64,000 nucleotides of DNA from an uncultured Prevotellaceae bacterium (GTDB lineage Bacteria; Bacteroidota; Bacteroidia; Bacteroidales; Muribaculaceae), in NCBI GenBank assembly GCA_900317325.1, contig ONGE01000014.1, positions 1-64,000 on the forward strand, given 5' to 3'. Within the stretch, counting starts at the first letter, position 1. Every line of letters starts with the position of its first letter. A program made the translations under genes and the position numbers. This document shows positions 43,811-51,980 of this stretch, piece by piece. The notes beneath the pieces are model-generated. The model did not search any database. It was not told where the DNA came from and saw nothing but the letters and a program-made list of their open reading frames with translations.

Positions 43811-44072
43811 TATTCATTAGTAATAGTGCTTTTAAGCCCGTAGGGCTGCAAGGGTATAGGCCGGGGTGGAGCAAAGCGGAACCCCTGTGTATGGGCATGG
43901 AGAAAAATAACCCCGTTAGGGGTGACAGATTGTCCAGGACTTACTGCCGCCCCAATGGGGCTTGAATGGGTGTATTCCATTGCAGGGGTTACACTCGGCT
44001 TCGCCTCGCTACACCCCTGCCTATGACCTAACCGCCCCTAACGGGGCTTCACGGGACACTAATGAAAATCTA
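43811..44072 (+). repeat. GC-rich dispersed intergenic repeat, copy 2 (double, inverted)
   Basis: Starts with AAGCCCGTAGGGCTG, the reverse complement of the CAGCCCTACGGGCTT block of copies 1 and 3, and ends with the forward blocks CTCGGCTTCGCCTCGCTAC, ACCCCTGCCTATGAC and CCGCCCCTAACGGGGC. It thus looks like two copies facing each other. It is flanked by a 21-base direct duplication of the end of the AraC gene (43769-43789 and 44075-44095). Confidence 0.75.
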
Positions 44073-44074
44073 TC

Positions 44075-44105
44075 GCGTCTCACCCAGCGCCTATCCCAAA
44101 TAAGT
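44075..44105 (+). repeat. Partial duplication of the AraC gene 3' end
   Basis: GCGTCTCACCCAGCGCCTATC (21 bases; 43769-43789 equals 44075-44095), followed in both places by CCAAATAAGT; the second copy lacks 12 bases between the two blocks. The two copies bracket the dispersed repeat. Confidence 0.8.
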
Positions 44106-45640
44106 TATTTGCCGGTCACGATGGTGTTGATCCAGTCGAAGAGTTCGTCGAGGGCGTAGTCGCCGCTGTGAGGACGGTTCCATGCCAACAGGAAGTTCAC
44201 GTCCTTGCCCGCATTCTGGAGTTTTAACGCGAGGTTGATGGGCACGGGGAAGGAGGTATCGCGGTCGCGGGCTCCATGGCGGATGTACCAATGGGGAGCC
44301 ACGTCGGTCACGCCGTCACCGATGAAGTTCATCGGGTTCAGCAGGCGCACGTTTTCGCGGATATCATCGCTCACCACCGAGCCGGTCTTGGCGGCGCTAT
44401 AATCGGTAAAGTTGACTTTGCTGCCGCTCTTGTTACCGAACTCATCGTTCTCGCCCGATGCACGGCCTCCTGCAACACCCTGGGTGTCAAATGCAGGGGC
44501 GGTCTTCAACGGCTGGGTGGATACGACGTAATTGAGATAGGTCGGCATATCCAGGTCGATGATATAATCGCCAGGCTTGCCGCCACCAGGGCCACCTCGT
44601 TGCATCATCGGCGGCATCTGTCCCCCACCCTGACGCACGCCGCCATTGATCGGAGGCATTCCGCCCATGTCCTCCTTGCTGAACGTGAAGCCGAGGCTAT
44701 CGGGGATGTCGGCACCGGCATTCTTGGCGATTTGTGCCGCTCGGATGAGTTCACGCTTGATGTAATCCAGGTAGTTGTCGGCAGTGAGCAGTGTGCCGTC
44801 GGGCGTGTGCAGGTTCAGGCTTGCCAGATAGGCGGGGAACTGCGCCTTGAGTTCGTTGCTCACTGCCAACACGGCGGCATCGCCCTGCTGACGGCTGTCG
44901 GTGCCGTTATAGAGCCACTCATAGGCCATGTCGGCATGGTCCAGGTCGATAATCGGGCAATAGCAGACCGAGGCGAACACGTCGTCGCGCTGCTGGGCGG
45001 CACCCATGGCACGCAACAAGGGCTCGTAGGCTGGATTGTTGCCCGTGGCGCCCATCAGACTCGACATCGCACCACCGGCGCTGGTGCCGTCGGTGATAAT
45101 CTTCTCAGCATCACCGAGCATCACGTCGTCAAACTGGCGCAGGTAGCGGATGGCGGCTTTCAAGTCCAAGATGGCGGCAGGAGCACGGCCCGTGTAGATG
45201 GTCTGTCCACGCTTGATGCCGGCTTTTTTGTCGGTTTTAGTGGCAACTACTGTCGAGTTGCGGCCACGACTACCAGGAATGGCCACCACATAGCCTTCAC
45301 GCAATGCCCTGCCCGTGGCATCGCCGGCCTTGGGCTGCTGGGTAGGTGCTGCCATATAGCCGCCTACATAGGTGCGTAGCAGTATGGGCGTCTGTTGCGT
45401 CGCCCCGTCGGGCACATACACGTTGATGGTCTGATAAGTGGAGTCTTCCACGTTGGTCACGAAGAACATGCCCTCATAGGCCGTATAGTTCACCATCTGG
45501 CCATCGGGCATCGTCAAGGTCCTCGTTTCACCAATTGTCGGGTCAAACGCCAGTTGCGGCTGTGTTTTCACCGCCTTGGTTTTAGCGCTCGCGCCAGCTA
45601 CCACAGCAAACGCCAGCATCCATGTCAATATCCTCTTCAT
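44105..45640 (-). CDS. Tannase-like (subtype B) secreted serine esterase
   Basis: A 511-residue exported alpha/beta hydrolase starting at 45640 (MKRILTWMLAFAVVAGASAK); the frame from 45739 includes the promoter. The subtype-B tannase features are present: ILLRTYVGGYMAAPTQQP, GYVVAIPGSRGRNSTV, the nucleophile elbow DGTSAGGAMSSLMGATGNNP, DVFASVCYCPIIDLDHADMA and YEWLYNGTD, and HWYIRHGARDRDTSFPVPIN carrying a likely catalytic Asp. Tannase hydrolyses galloyl esters to gallic acid. A Gly/Met-rich insert (NGGVRQGGGQMPPMMQRGGP) is low complexity. It diverges from an aldo/keto reductase gene and lies next to the AraC-linked cluster. Confidence 0.88.
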   Translation of the reverse strand: MKRILTWMLAFAVVAGASAKTKAVKTQPQLAFDPTIGETRTLTMPDGQMVNYTAYEGMFFVTNVEDSTYQTINVYVPDGATQQTPILLRTYVGGYMAAPTQQPKAGDATGRALREGYVVAIPGSRGRNSTVVATKTDKKAGIKRGQTIYTGRAPAAILDLKAAIRYLRQFDDVMLGDAEKIITDGTSAGGAMSSLMGATGNNPAYEPLLRAMGAAQQRDDVFASVCYCPIIDLDHADMAYEWLYNGTDSRQQGDAAVLAVSNELKAQFPAYLASLNLHTPDGTLLTADNYLDYIKRELIRAAQIAKNAGADIPDSLGFTFSKEDMGGMPPINGGVRQGGGQMPPMMQRGGPGGGKPGDYIIDLDMPTYLNYVVSTQPLKTAPAFDTQGVAGGRASGENDEFGNKSGSKVNFTDYSAAKTGSVVSDDIRENVRLLNPMNFIGDGVTDVAPHWYIRHGARDRDTSFPVPINLALKLQNAGKDVNFLLAWNRPHSGDYALDELFDWINTIVTGK

Positions 45641-45694
45641 GTGATTATTAAATTGATTACTTGCTCCAAAAGTAATCAAAAAAACAACATAGGC

Positions 45695-45720
45695 GGTTCT
45701 CTGAACCGCCACTTTTTTCA
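45695..45720. other. Hairpin between divergent tannase and aldo/keto reductase promoters
   Basis: GGCGGTTC-TCT-GAACCGCC forms a perfect 8-base-pair stem, followed on the plus strand by ACTTTTTTC. It could act as a terminator for leftward or rightward read-through or as a regulatory element. The -7 box TATTTTTG at 45753-45760 serves the aldo/keto reductase. Confidence 0.5.
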
Positions 45721-45789
45721 TTTTCTTCAATACTAACAACAGTAAGTTTTTGTATTTTTGTGTCTTTCAAACGATAAATCATTTGGGTT

Positions 45790-46848
45790 ATGGAATACGT
45801 AAAACTGGGAAATTCTGACTTGCGCGTATCGCGCATTTGCCTCGGCTGCATGGGCTTCGGCGACCCGACCATCGGCCAGCACTCATGGACCATCGGCGAG
45901 GAGCCGACACGAGAAATCATCCGCCGCAGCCTCGACCTGGGCGTGAACTTCTTCGACACTGCCATTGCCTATCAGTTAGGCACGTCCGAGCAGTATGTGG
46001 GGCGGGCTTTGCGTGACATGGCACGGCGCGATGACGTGGTGGTCGCTACCAAATTCTTGCCGCGTACCGACGAGGAGATTGCTGCCGGCATCAACGGCCG
46101 CCAGCATGTGCTGAACAACATCGACAGCAGCCTGCAGCACCTAGGCATGGATTATGTTGACCTGTACATCTACCACATCTGGGACTATAAGACGCCTGCC
46201 GAGGAGATTCTTGAGGGCATGAACGAGGTGGTCCGTACGGGCAAAGCCCGCTATATCGGCATTGCCAACGCCTATGCCTACCAGTTGGCTAAGATGAACG
46301 CGCTGGCCGAGAAACGCGGCTGGGCGAAGTTCATCAGCGTGCAGAACCACTACAACCTGATCATGCGCGAGGAGGAACGCGAGATGCAGTCGCTGTGCCG
46401 CGAGGACAACATCGCCCAGACGCCTTACAGCGCACTGGCGTCAGGCAAACTGGCCAAGCGTCCCGGCGAGACCTCCGCACGTCAGGAGAAAGACGCCTTC
46501 ATGCATTTCAAGTATGACGCCACGGCCGAGCAGGACAACCGCATCGTGGAGCGCGTTGTGGAACTGGCCGACCGCTACAGCGTGGAGATGACGCAGATTT
46601 CGCTGGCATGGCTGCTGACCAAGGTGGAGTCGCCCATCGTGGGAGCTACAAAACTCCACCACATCGAGGGCGCCGTGCGCGCGCTTGACATCAAACTGAC
46701 GCCCGATGACATCCGCTACCTCGAAGAGCCCTACGTGCCCCACAACCTCTCGGGCGTGATGGCCGTCAACAAACCCGTCATGGACACCGAGCCCGTCTGG
46801 GTACAGGCAGCCAAGAGAAGCTCGCGAAGCTCGCTGATTAAAGGTTAG
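45790..46848 (+). CDS. Aldo/keto reductase (YajO/YghZ-like)
   Basis: A cytoplasmic oxidoreductase of 352 residues. The tetrad is Asp56 and Tyr61 (FFDTAIAYQLGTSEQYVG), Lys88 (VVATKFLPR) and His129 (IYHIWDYK). A long HxRPGET-like region (LAKRPGETSARQEKDAFM) and LTKVESPIVGATKLHHIEGA match larger AKR12/13-like members. It diverges from the tannase-like gene. Ends just before an array of short repeats; its stop codon lies within the TTAGAGGTTAAAGG motif. Confidence 0.95.
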   Translation: MEYVKLGNSDLRVSRICLGCMGFGDPTIGQHSWTIGEEPTREIIRRSLDLGVNFFDTAIAYQLGTSEQYVGRALRDMARRDDVVVATKFLPRTDEEIAAGINGRQHVLNNIDSSLQHLGMDYVDLYIYHIWDYKTPAEEILEGMNEVVRTGKARYIGIANAYAYQLAKMNALAEKRGWAKFISVQNHYNLIMREEEREMQSLCREDNIAQTPYSALASGKLAKRPGETSARQEKDAFMHFKYDATAEQDNRIVERVVELADRYSVEMTQISLAWLLTKVESPIVGATKLHHIEGAVRALDIKLTPDDIRYLEEPYVPHNLSGVMAVNKPVMDTEPVWVQAAKRSSRSSLIKG

Positions 46849-47120
46849 AGGTTAAAGGTTAGAGGTTACAGAGGCGTCCGCACTCCAGATGACGGAATGC
46901 GGACGCAAACTAATCGATTTTTTTTTTGATTTCTTGCGAGTTCTTGCGAGCAATCGCAATCGTTTAGCGCCTTGGCGTCTTAGCGTGGAGTCCAGGCGAC
47001 GGATGCCCCTCTACACTCTACACTCTAAACTCTAAACTGCTCGCGCTAGCGAGCTCTCTACACTCTCCACTGCTTGCATTAGCAAGCACTCTCCACCGCT
47101 CACACAAGCGGGCACAACGA
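46840..47120. repeat. Mini-hairpin array 1 with GGTTAAAGG spacers
   Basis: GGTTAGAGGTTAAAGG runs (46846-46870), a GCGTCCGCACTC/GAATGCGGACGC hairpin (about 46873-46906), TTTTGATTTCTTGCG at 46924-46938, then hairpins GCTCGCGCTAGCGAGC (about 47039), GCTTGCATTAGCAAGC (about 47073) and an imperfect GCTCACACAAGCGGGC, separated by CTCTACACTCTCCAC-like spacers. The same kind of sequence occurs at 61615-61823 and 63818-64000. Confidence 0.7.
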
Positions 47121-47180
47121 TGAATAATCACTTAGGAGCCAAATAATGGTTTTTAATTATCAAAAAAAGTAAAAAAAGTC

Positions 47181-47212
47181 TTGTACATTTAAATACAAAG
47201 CAGTATTTTTGC
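47181..47212 (+). promoter_or_regulatory. Strong promoter of the secreted module protein
   Basis: TTG at 47181-47183 and TATTTTTGC at 47204-47212 with a 20-base spacer. The leader is about 125 bases and AT-rich, a common trait of highly expressed Bacteroidales genes. Confidence 0.8.
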
Positions 47213-47342
47213 AATCGCATAGAGTTTGGAACAAGCCCAAATGATGCACAACTATTTACTGTTAAACCATCAACTTGACTACAAATATTCATTTTAAGTT
47301 TTTTTTAATTCATTTATTACTAACCAATTAATTGATTCATTT

Positions 47343-49142
47343 ATGAAGAGATTATCAGTACTTTTAGCAGGATTGGCAGTTGCCATCACTGTTTCGGCCG
47401 GTGTTCAGCTGAAGAACGTCCGTCCCGACACTAAGAATCACAAGTTTGTGGCTCCTACCACCAAGATGGTGAAGAAGTCAACCAACCGCATCAACGCTAT
47501 CGTTAGCGAGCAGCCCGAGGGCGAGTTCAAGACCTACAAGCGCGCTGGCGAGAGCATGGTCAACAGCATGTTCGGTCTGTCTCTTACCGCACAGAGCGGC
47601 AAGTGCTACATCGTGTATGGCGAGGATGGCAAGATCTACATGAAGGATCCCGTTAGCGGCTACACCCAGGGCGCTTGGGTAGAGGGTACTATCGAGGGCG
47701 ACATCATCTCGATTCCCCTGGGCCAGCCTATTTACTACAGCGACTATTATCAAGCTGACGTTGTCCTGAGATGGGCCACCACCTACACCTATGAGGACTA
47801 TGATGAAGATGGTGAGCTGACCACCTACATCGGCGTAGAGTATGACGAGCGTGCTACCGAGGTACAGTATCAGGTTGACGGTGACGTTATCACCATGCTT
47901 GGTTCTGACGGTGACATGAACGCCGATTTCCCTGACTGCTACTGCGCTACCGGTCTGACCGGACAGTGGACCGATGACGACAGCTGGTGCGGCAACATGG
48001 ACTGGAATACCGTCCTGACCTGGACCGAGAACTACGTTCCCCACGGTGTCCTGATGGATCAGCCCGAGGGCGAAATGCTTACCTACTCCCGCGGTGGTGA
48101 GTATGTTGCCTATGACGACTACTATGGCTACTACTTCGATACTGCCTCTGGCAAGATGAACATCGTTTGGGGCGAAGACGGCAAGGTTTACCTGCAGGAT
48201 CCGTTCGCAAACGTTGCTACCGGTGCTTGGGTAGAAGGTTACCTGGATCAGGACAACTTCATCAGAGTGCCCATGGGTCAGTACATCTATGAGAGCATCG
48301 CAGGTGAGTGGGGCGCTGCCATGGCATGGGGCACCCTCGAGGTTGATGAGGAAGGTTATGTAACCGAGGTTATCAACAGCGACGTTGAGGAGGCTGTCTT
48401 TGCCTTTGATCCCGAGGCTGGCACCATCACTCTGCTTGACTGCACCACCGAGGTTCCCGTTGACGACGAGGGTTACGTGATCGCCCCGACCAGCATCAGT
48501 GGTCTGATGTGCTACTACACTGATGACCTGAGCATGGTTGAGCTCGACTTCGGCAGCACCATGAAGGAGCTCCACATCGCTCCCGCTGTTCCCGCTGATC
48601 CCACCGCCGACGACTGGTATGACTGCGGTGACGAGAGCGGCTTCTCGAAGTTCTACTTCACCCTGCCCACCGAGGATGTTGACGGCAACTACCTGGAGCC
48701 CGAGTACATCAGCTACAGCATCTTTGTTGACAACGGTGACGGTCCCGAGCTGTTCGCATTCAGCGGTGAGGACTACACCTTCGACCTTGCTACCGACGAG
48801 GTAATCACCGAGGTTCCCTACGATCTGTACACCAACGCTGTTGACTTCAAGAGCTACTTCGTTTACATGTATCGCACCAACGCCGAGGGTTACGAGCCCC
48901 TGTTCACCGAGAACATCGGTATCCAGGTTTACTACACCGTTGACGGTGTTACCAACGCTTCGAACATCGCTTGGCTGTACCCGACCGGTACCAATGTTAA
49001 CGAGCTGAACGCCGGCAAGACTGTTGCTAACGTACGCTACTTCAACGTAGCTGGTCAGGAGATGGCTCAGCCCCAGGGCATGACCATCCAGGTTACCACC
49101 TACACCGACGGCACCACCAGCGCTGTTAAGGTTGTGAAGTAA
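47343..49142 (+). CDS. Abundant secreted protein with duplicated GEDGK module and sorting tail
   Basis: A 599-residue exported protein with a signal peptide ending VSAGV. It has two copies of a roughly 180-residue module (about 57-195 and 240-370), both with PEGE-x2-TY-x-R, then SGK-x3-V-x-GEDGK-x-Y-x2-DP, GAWVEG and P-x-GQ-x-IY. The same module occurs at the front of the large protein at 18487. Residues about 415-550 are a different beta region (SGFSKFYFTLPTEDVDG, SYSIFVDNGDGPELFAFSGE). The end (VRYFNVAGQEMA to TDGTTSAVKVVK) is nearly the same as in the protein at 58571 and resembles a type IX sorting tail. Very uniform, biased codon use suggests high expression. Confidence 0.88.
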   Translation: MKRLSVLLAGLAVAITVSAGVQLKNVRPDTKNHKFVAPTTKMVKKSTNRINAIVSEQPEGEFKTYKRAGESMVNSMFGLSLTAQSGKCYIVYGEDGKIYMKDPVSGYTQGAWVEGTIEGDIISIPLGQPIYYSDYYQADVVLRWATTYTYEDYDEDGELTTYIGVEYDERATEVQYQVDGDVITMLGSDGDMNADFPDCYCATGLTGQWTDDDSWCGNMDWNTVLTWTENYVPHGVLMDQPEGEMLTYSRGGEYVAYDDYYGYYFDTASGKMNIVWGEDGKVYLQDPFANVATGAWVEGYLDQDNFIRVPMGQYIYESIAGEWGAAMAWGTLEVDEEGYVTEVINSDVEEAVFAFDPEAGTITLLDCTTEVPVDDEGYVIAPTSISGLMCYYTDDLSMVELDFGSTMKELHIAPAVPADPTADDWYDCGDESGFSKFYFTLPTEDVDGNYLEPEYISYSIFVDNGDGPELFAFSGEDYTFDLATDEVITEVPYDLYTNAVDFKSYFVYMYRTNAEGYEPLFTENIGIQVYYTVDGVTNASNIAWLYPTGTNVNELNAGKTVANVRYFNVAGQEMAQPQGMTIQVTTYTDGTTSAVKVVK

Positions 49143-49196
49143 TTCAGCAAGCAATTAGCTGTCAGTCATTAACTGACGGCTTAAGCTAAACGAATT

Positions 49197-49232
49197 GTGG
49201 GGACGCAAGACATTGCGTCTCCACTTTTTTTT
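49197..49232 (+). terminator. Terminator of the secreted module protein gene
   Basis: GTGGGGACGCAA / TTGCGTCTCCAC, 4-base loop, followed by eight T. A strong intrinsic terminator. Confidence 0.9.
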
Positions 49233-49421
49233 GGAACGATACAGCAACTCCCCCTCTTTGATAAGATTTGGGCCATTTTCTATATCATTGCCTTTTTTTA
49301 GCCCCCTGATCAAGTATGCGGCCCAAACCCGGCCGAGGCCGATGCGATCCATCAGAGTCAACGGCTATACCGATTCCGTCTGTTTTTGTAGTCACTGCGA
49401 CACAAGATTTCGGGCCACGAC

Positions 49422-49452
49422 TTGCATATATGGTGATAAATCTGTAATTTTG
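49422..49452 (+). promoter_or_regulatory. Promoter of the msrC-rarA-yraN run, leaderless
   Basis: TTG at 49422-49424 and TAATTTTG at 49445-49452 with a 20-base spacer. The ATG at 49457 lies only four bases past the -7 box, where transcription should begin, so the message is probably leaderless. Confidence 0.75.
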
Positions 49453-49456
49453 TGGT

Positions 49457-49918
49457 ATGGATAAAGAAAAGACTTATGAACTACTCGTCAAGCAGGTCGA
49501 GAGCCTGATCGAGGGCGAGAACAACCCTGCGGGCCAGCTGGCCAACGCCGCAGCACTGATGCACGAGACGATGCAGTGGTGGTGGACCGGGTTCTACCTG
49601 GTCAAGGACGACATGCTGCAGCTGGGGCCATTCCAGGGGCCTGTGGCGTGCTACCGCATCAAGCGGGGCAAGGGCGTGTGCGGCACAGCCTGGCACGAGA
49701 ACCGCACTGTCGTCGTTGAAGACGTGGAACAATTCCCCGGGCACATCGCCTGCAGCAGCGAGTCGCGCAGCGAGATCGTGGTGCCCCTGCACGACAGCCA
49801 GGGAGGCGTCGTGGGCGTGATCGACATCGACAGCAAGGACTTGGCGACATTCGACGAGGTGGACGCCCGATGGCTTGAGGAAATCGCACGCGTCATCGAG
49901 CGACATGTGAAACTTTAA
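49457..49918 (+). CDS. msrC: Free methionine-(R)-sulfoxide reductase (GAF domain)
   Basis: A 153-residue GAF-domain protein that reduces free methionine-R-sulfoxide in the cytoplasm using thioredoxin. The three redox cysteines are Cys65 (PVACYRIKRG), Cys75 (GKGVCGTAWHE) and Cys99 (FPGHIACSSESRS), with exactly the 10- and 24-residue spacings of the E. coli enzyme. SEIVVPLHDSQGGVVGVIDI is the classic GAF strand pair. Length is normal. The gene begins directly at its promoter and is followed by rarA after 31 bases, so the three-gene run msrC-rarA-yraN is probably one transcript. Confidence 0.95.
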   Translation: MDKEKTYELLVKQVESLIEGENNPAGQLANAAALMHETMQWWWTGFYLVKDDMLQLGPFQGPVACYRIKRGKGVCGTAWHENRTVVVEDVEQFPGHIACSSESRSEIVVPLHDSQGGVVGVIDIDSKDLATFDEVDARWLEEIARVIERHVKL

Positions 49919-49949
49919 TCAACCAGGAATCAGAAACTGCAAAAACGCA

Positions 49950-51251
49950 ATGAGCTACGAACCGCTTGCCGAACGCTTGCGTCCACGCACGCTGGACGAC
50001 TACATCGGGCAACGCCATCTGGTGGGGCCTGGAGCCGTCATCCGCCGCATGATCGAGAGCGGCAACATCTCGTCATTCATCCTGTGGGGACCGCCGGGAG
50101 TGGGCAAAACCACCCTGGCACGCATCATCGCCGAGACGACCCAAGTGCCCTTCTACACGCTGAGTGCCGTGACGTCGGGCGTGAAGGATGTGCGCGAAGT
50201 CCTGGACCGCTGTCAAGCCGATGCCCGCAGCGTGTTCACCAAGGGACGCCCCATCCTGTTCATCGACGAGATTCACCGCTTCAACAAGTCACAGCAGGAC
50301 TCCCTGCTGGGGGCTGTCGAGCGCGGCACGGTCACACTCATCGGCGCCACGACCGAGAATCCCTCGTTCGAGGTCATCAGGCCCCTGCTCTCGCGCGCCC
50401 AGGTGTATGTGCTCACGCCCCTGGACCGCGACGACCTGCTACAGCTGCTGGATCACGCCGTCAAGACCGACAAGATGTTCAACGGACGCGAGGTGCGCAT
50501 CGAGCAGACCGAAGCCCTGTTGCGCTTCTCGGGCGGTGACGCACGCAAGCTGCTCAACATCCTGGACCTGATCATGCAGTCGTTGCAGGAGGGCGAGCCC
50601 TTTGTCGTCACCGACGACATCGTCACCGACCGCCTGCAGCAGAACCCTCTCGCATTCGACAAGAACGGCGAGATGCACTACGACATCATCTCGGCCTTTA
50701 TCAAGTCGATTCGCGGCAGCGACCCCGATGCCGCCGTTTACTGGCTGGCCAGACTCATCGCCGGGGGCGAGGACCCCAAGTTCATCGCCCGGCGCCTGTG
50801 CATCCTGGCTGCCGAGGACATCGGCCTGGCCAACCCCAATGCCCTGCTGCTAGCCAACGCCACCTTTGACATCATCAACAAGATTGGCTGGCCCGAGGGC
50901 CGTATCCCCCTGAGCGAGTGTGCCATCTATCTGGCCACGAGCGCCAAGAGCAACAGCGCCTATCTCGCCATCGACGATGCGCTGGCCCTGGTCAACCAGA
51001 CGGGCAATGCCCCCGTGCCGCTGCACCTGCGCAACGCTCCCACTGGCCTGATGAAGCAATTGGGCTACGGCAAGGATTACCGCTACGCCCACGACTACCC
51101 CGGCCACTTCGTCGTCGAGCAGTACATGCCCGAGGAACTGAACCACCCCCAAATCTGGCACCCGCAGGACAATCCTGCCGAGAATCAGATGGCCGCACGG
51201 CAACAGTCGCGCTGGGGCGAAAATGCCGGGCACGGACCCAAAAAGAGCTAA
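49950..51251 (+). CDS. rarA: Replication-associated recombination protein A (RarA/MgsA)
   Basis: A 433-residue clamp-loader-like AAA+ ATPase that acts at stalled replication forks. Visible motifs: EPLAERLRPRTLDDYIGQ at the front, Walker A GPPGVGKTT (about 47-55), Walker B FIDEIHRFNKSQQD, sensor 1 IGATTENPSFEV and sensor 2 near RFSGGDARKLLNILD. The C-terminal tetramerisation part has DPDAAVYWLARLIAGGEDPK, the hallmark of RarA, and ends in VEQYMPEELNHP. Normal length. Middle gene of the msrC-rarA-yraN run. Confidence 0.97.
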   Translation: MSYEPLAERLRPRTLDDYIGQRHLVGPGAVIRRMIESGNISSFILWGPPGVGKTTLARIIAETTQVPFYTLSAVTSGVKDVREVLDRCQADARSVFTKGRPILFIDEIHRFNKSQQDSLLGAVERGTVTLIGATTENPSFEVIRPLLSRAQVYVLTPLDRDDLLQLLDHAVKTDKMFNGREVRIEQTEALLRFSGGDARKLLNILDLIMQSLQEGEPFVVTDDIVTDRLQQNPLAFDKNGEMHYDIISAFIKSIRGSDPDAAVYWLARLIAGGEDPKFIARRLCILAAEDIGLANPNALLLANATFDIINKIGWPEGRIPLSECAIYLATSAKSNSAYLAIDDALALVNQTGNAPVPLHLRNAPTGLMKQLGYGKDYRYAHDYPGHFVVEQYMPEELNHPQIWHPQDNPAENQMAARQQSRWGENAGHGPKKS

Positions 51252-51284
51252 AGTATCGCTTGAAACATACCACCGCAATCAGCT

Positions 51285-51665
51285 ATGGCACAAAGTAAAG
51301 AACTCGGAAAAGCCGGCGAACAGGCAGCCTGTGACTTCCTCATCGGCAAGGGCTACACCGTGCGTGAGACCAACTGGCGCCTGGGGCATCTCGAGATCGA
51401 TATCGTGGCCCAGGAGCCTAAAGCCAACAAGCTGCACATCGTCGAGGTGAAGACCCGCACGCGCACCGAGCATTTTGACCCCATGAGCGCCATCAACGGC
51501 AAGAAAATCCGCAACCTGGTCAATGCCGCCAACGGCTACATCGAGCTCCACCGCCTGCCCATGGCCGTGCAATACGACGTGATGATCATCACCGGCACGC
51601 CACCCGACCTCGACATCCAATTCATCCCCAACGCCTTCCAGCCGCCCCTGCGCACCATCAGGTGA
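51285..51665 (+). CDS. YraN family endonuclease-like protein
   Basis: A 126-residue protein of UPF0102 (YraN), with an archaeal-resolvase-like nuclease fold. It shows the conserved GKAGEQAACDFLIGKGY, RETNWRLGHLEIDIVAQEP and LHIVEVKTRTR (E-I-D then E-V-K active-site pattern), and KIRNLVNAANGYIELH at the end. The family is thought to act on branched DNA but has no confirmed role. It follows rarA after 33 bases, a pairing that suggests a link to recombination. Confidence 0.95.
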   Translation: MAQSKELGKAGEQAACDFLIGKGYTVRETNWRLGHLEIDIVAQEPKANKLHIVEVKTRTRTEHFDPMSAINGKKIRNLVNAANGYIELHRLPMAVQYDVMIITGTPPDLDIQFIPNAFQPPLRTIR

Positions 51666-51980
51666 TGGCCCACGGGGAGGCCTCTCCCGCCCGTCCTGGT
51701 AAGGGAGTGACATGATACAGAATCACGCGCTATGCGCGAGAACCTTTTGCTCGGCGGAGCCAAATCATAAAAAAATCATTAGGTTGTCCGGTAAAGCGCA
51801 CAGGGGTTCCGTTCGGCTTCGCCTCACTCCACCACCTGCCTATAATCTGACAGCCCTACGGGCTTATCAGTAAGGTCCGCACATAAAGCAGCAATTAAAA
51901 TGATGATGTTCAGATATTTATTGAGCATGGTCAATTATTTATCGGACACCAATCAAAAAAAAACACGAATAGCGATGATT
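51666..51980. other. Intergenic region with dispersed repeat copy 3 and small hairpin
   Basis: CGCGC-TAT-GCGCG hairpin at 51726-51738, then the dispersed repeat at 51775-51955. No gene; the plus-strand frame starting at 51900 begins in repeat sequence and continues antisense to the regulator gene. Confidence 0.55.
51775..51955 (+). repeat. GC-rich dispersed intergenic repeat, copy 3
   Basis: Blocks CAGGGGTTCCG, TTCGGCTTCGCCTCACTCCA, CTGCCTATAATCTGACAG, CCCTACGGGCTT and the tail ATGATGATGTTCAGATATTT with CAATTATTTATCGGACA correspond in order to copy 1 at 5672-5945, including the tail. Confidence 0.75.

Larger units (their letters stand above)
49143..49456. other. Intergenic region with terminator and a leaderless promoter
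   Basis: Holds the small hairpin around GTCAGTCATTAACTGAC (about 49160-49177), the terminator at 49197-49232 and the promoter at 49422-49452. Short frames here (49155-49361 minus; 49195-49464 plus) cross the terminator and are not called. Confidence 0.55.

Noticed and set aside
46840-47120. Possible CRISPR array in the repeat-rich intergenic region.
   Set aside because: Repeat units are 15-16-base hairpins with short, similar spacers (CTCTACACTC-type), not regular 28-37-base repeats with unique spacers, and there are no cas genes.
47478-49154. A 558-codon open frame antisense to the secreted module protein.
   Set aside because: It mirrors a gene with highly uniform codon use; antisense frames stay open because of the codon bias. 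It has no start context, leader or domain, and the sense strand has a signal peptide, promoter and terminator.
49155-49361. A 68-codon minus-strand frame upstream of msrC.
   Set aside because: It runs through the strong terminator of the upstream gene and lacks a promoter; no family recognised.
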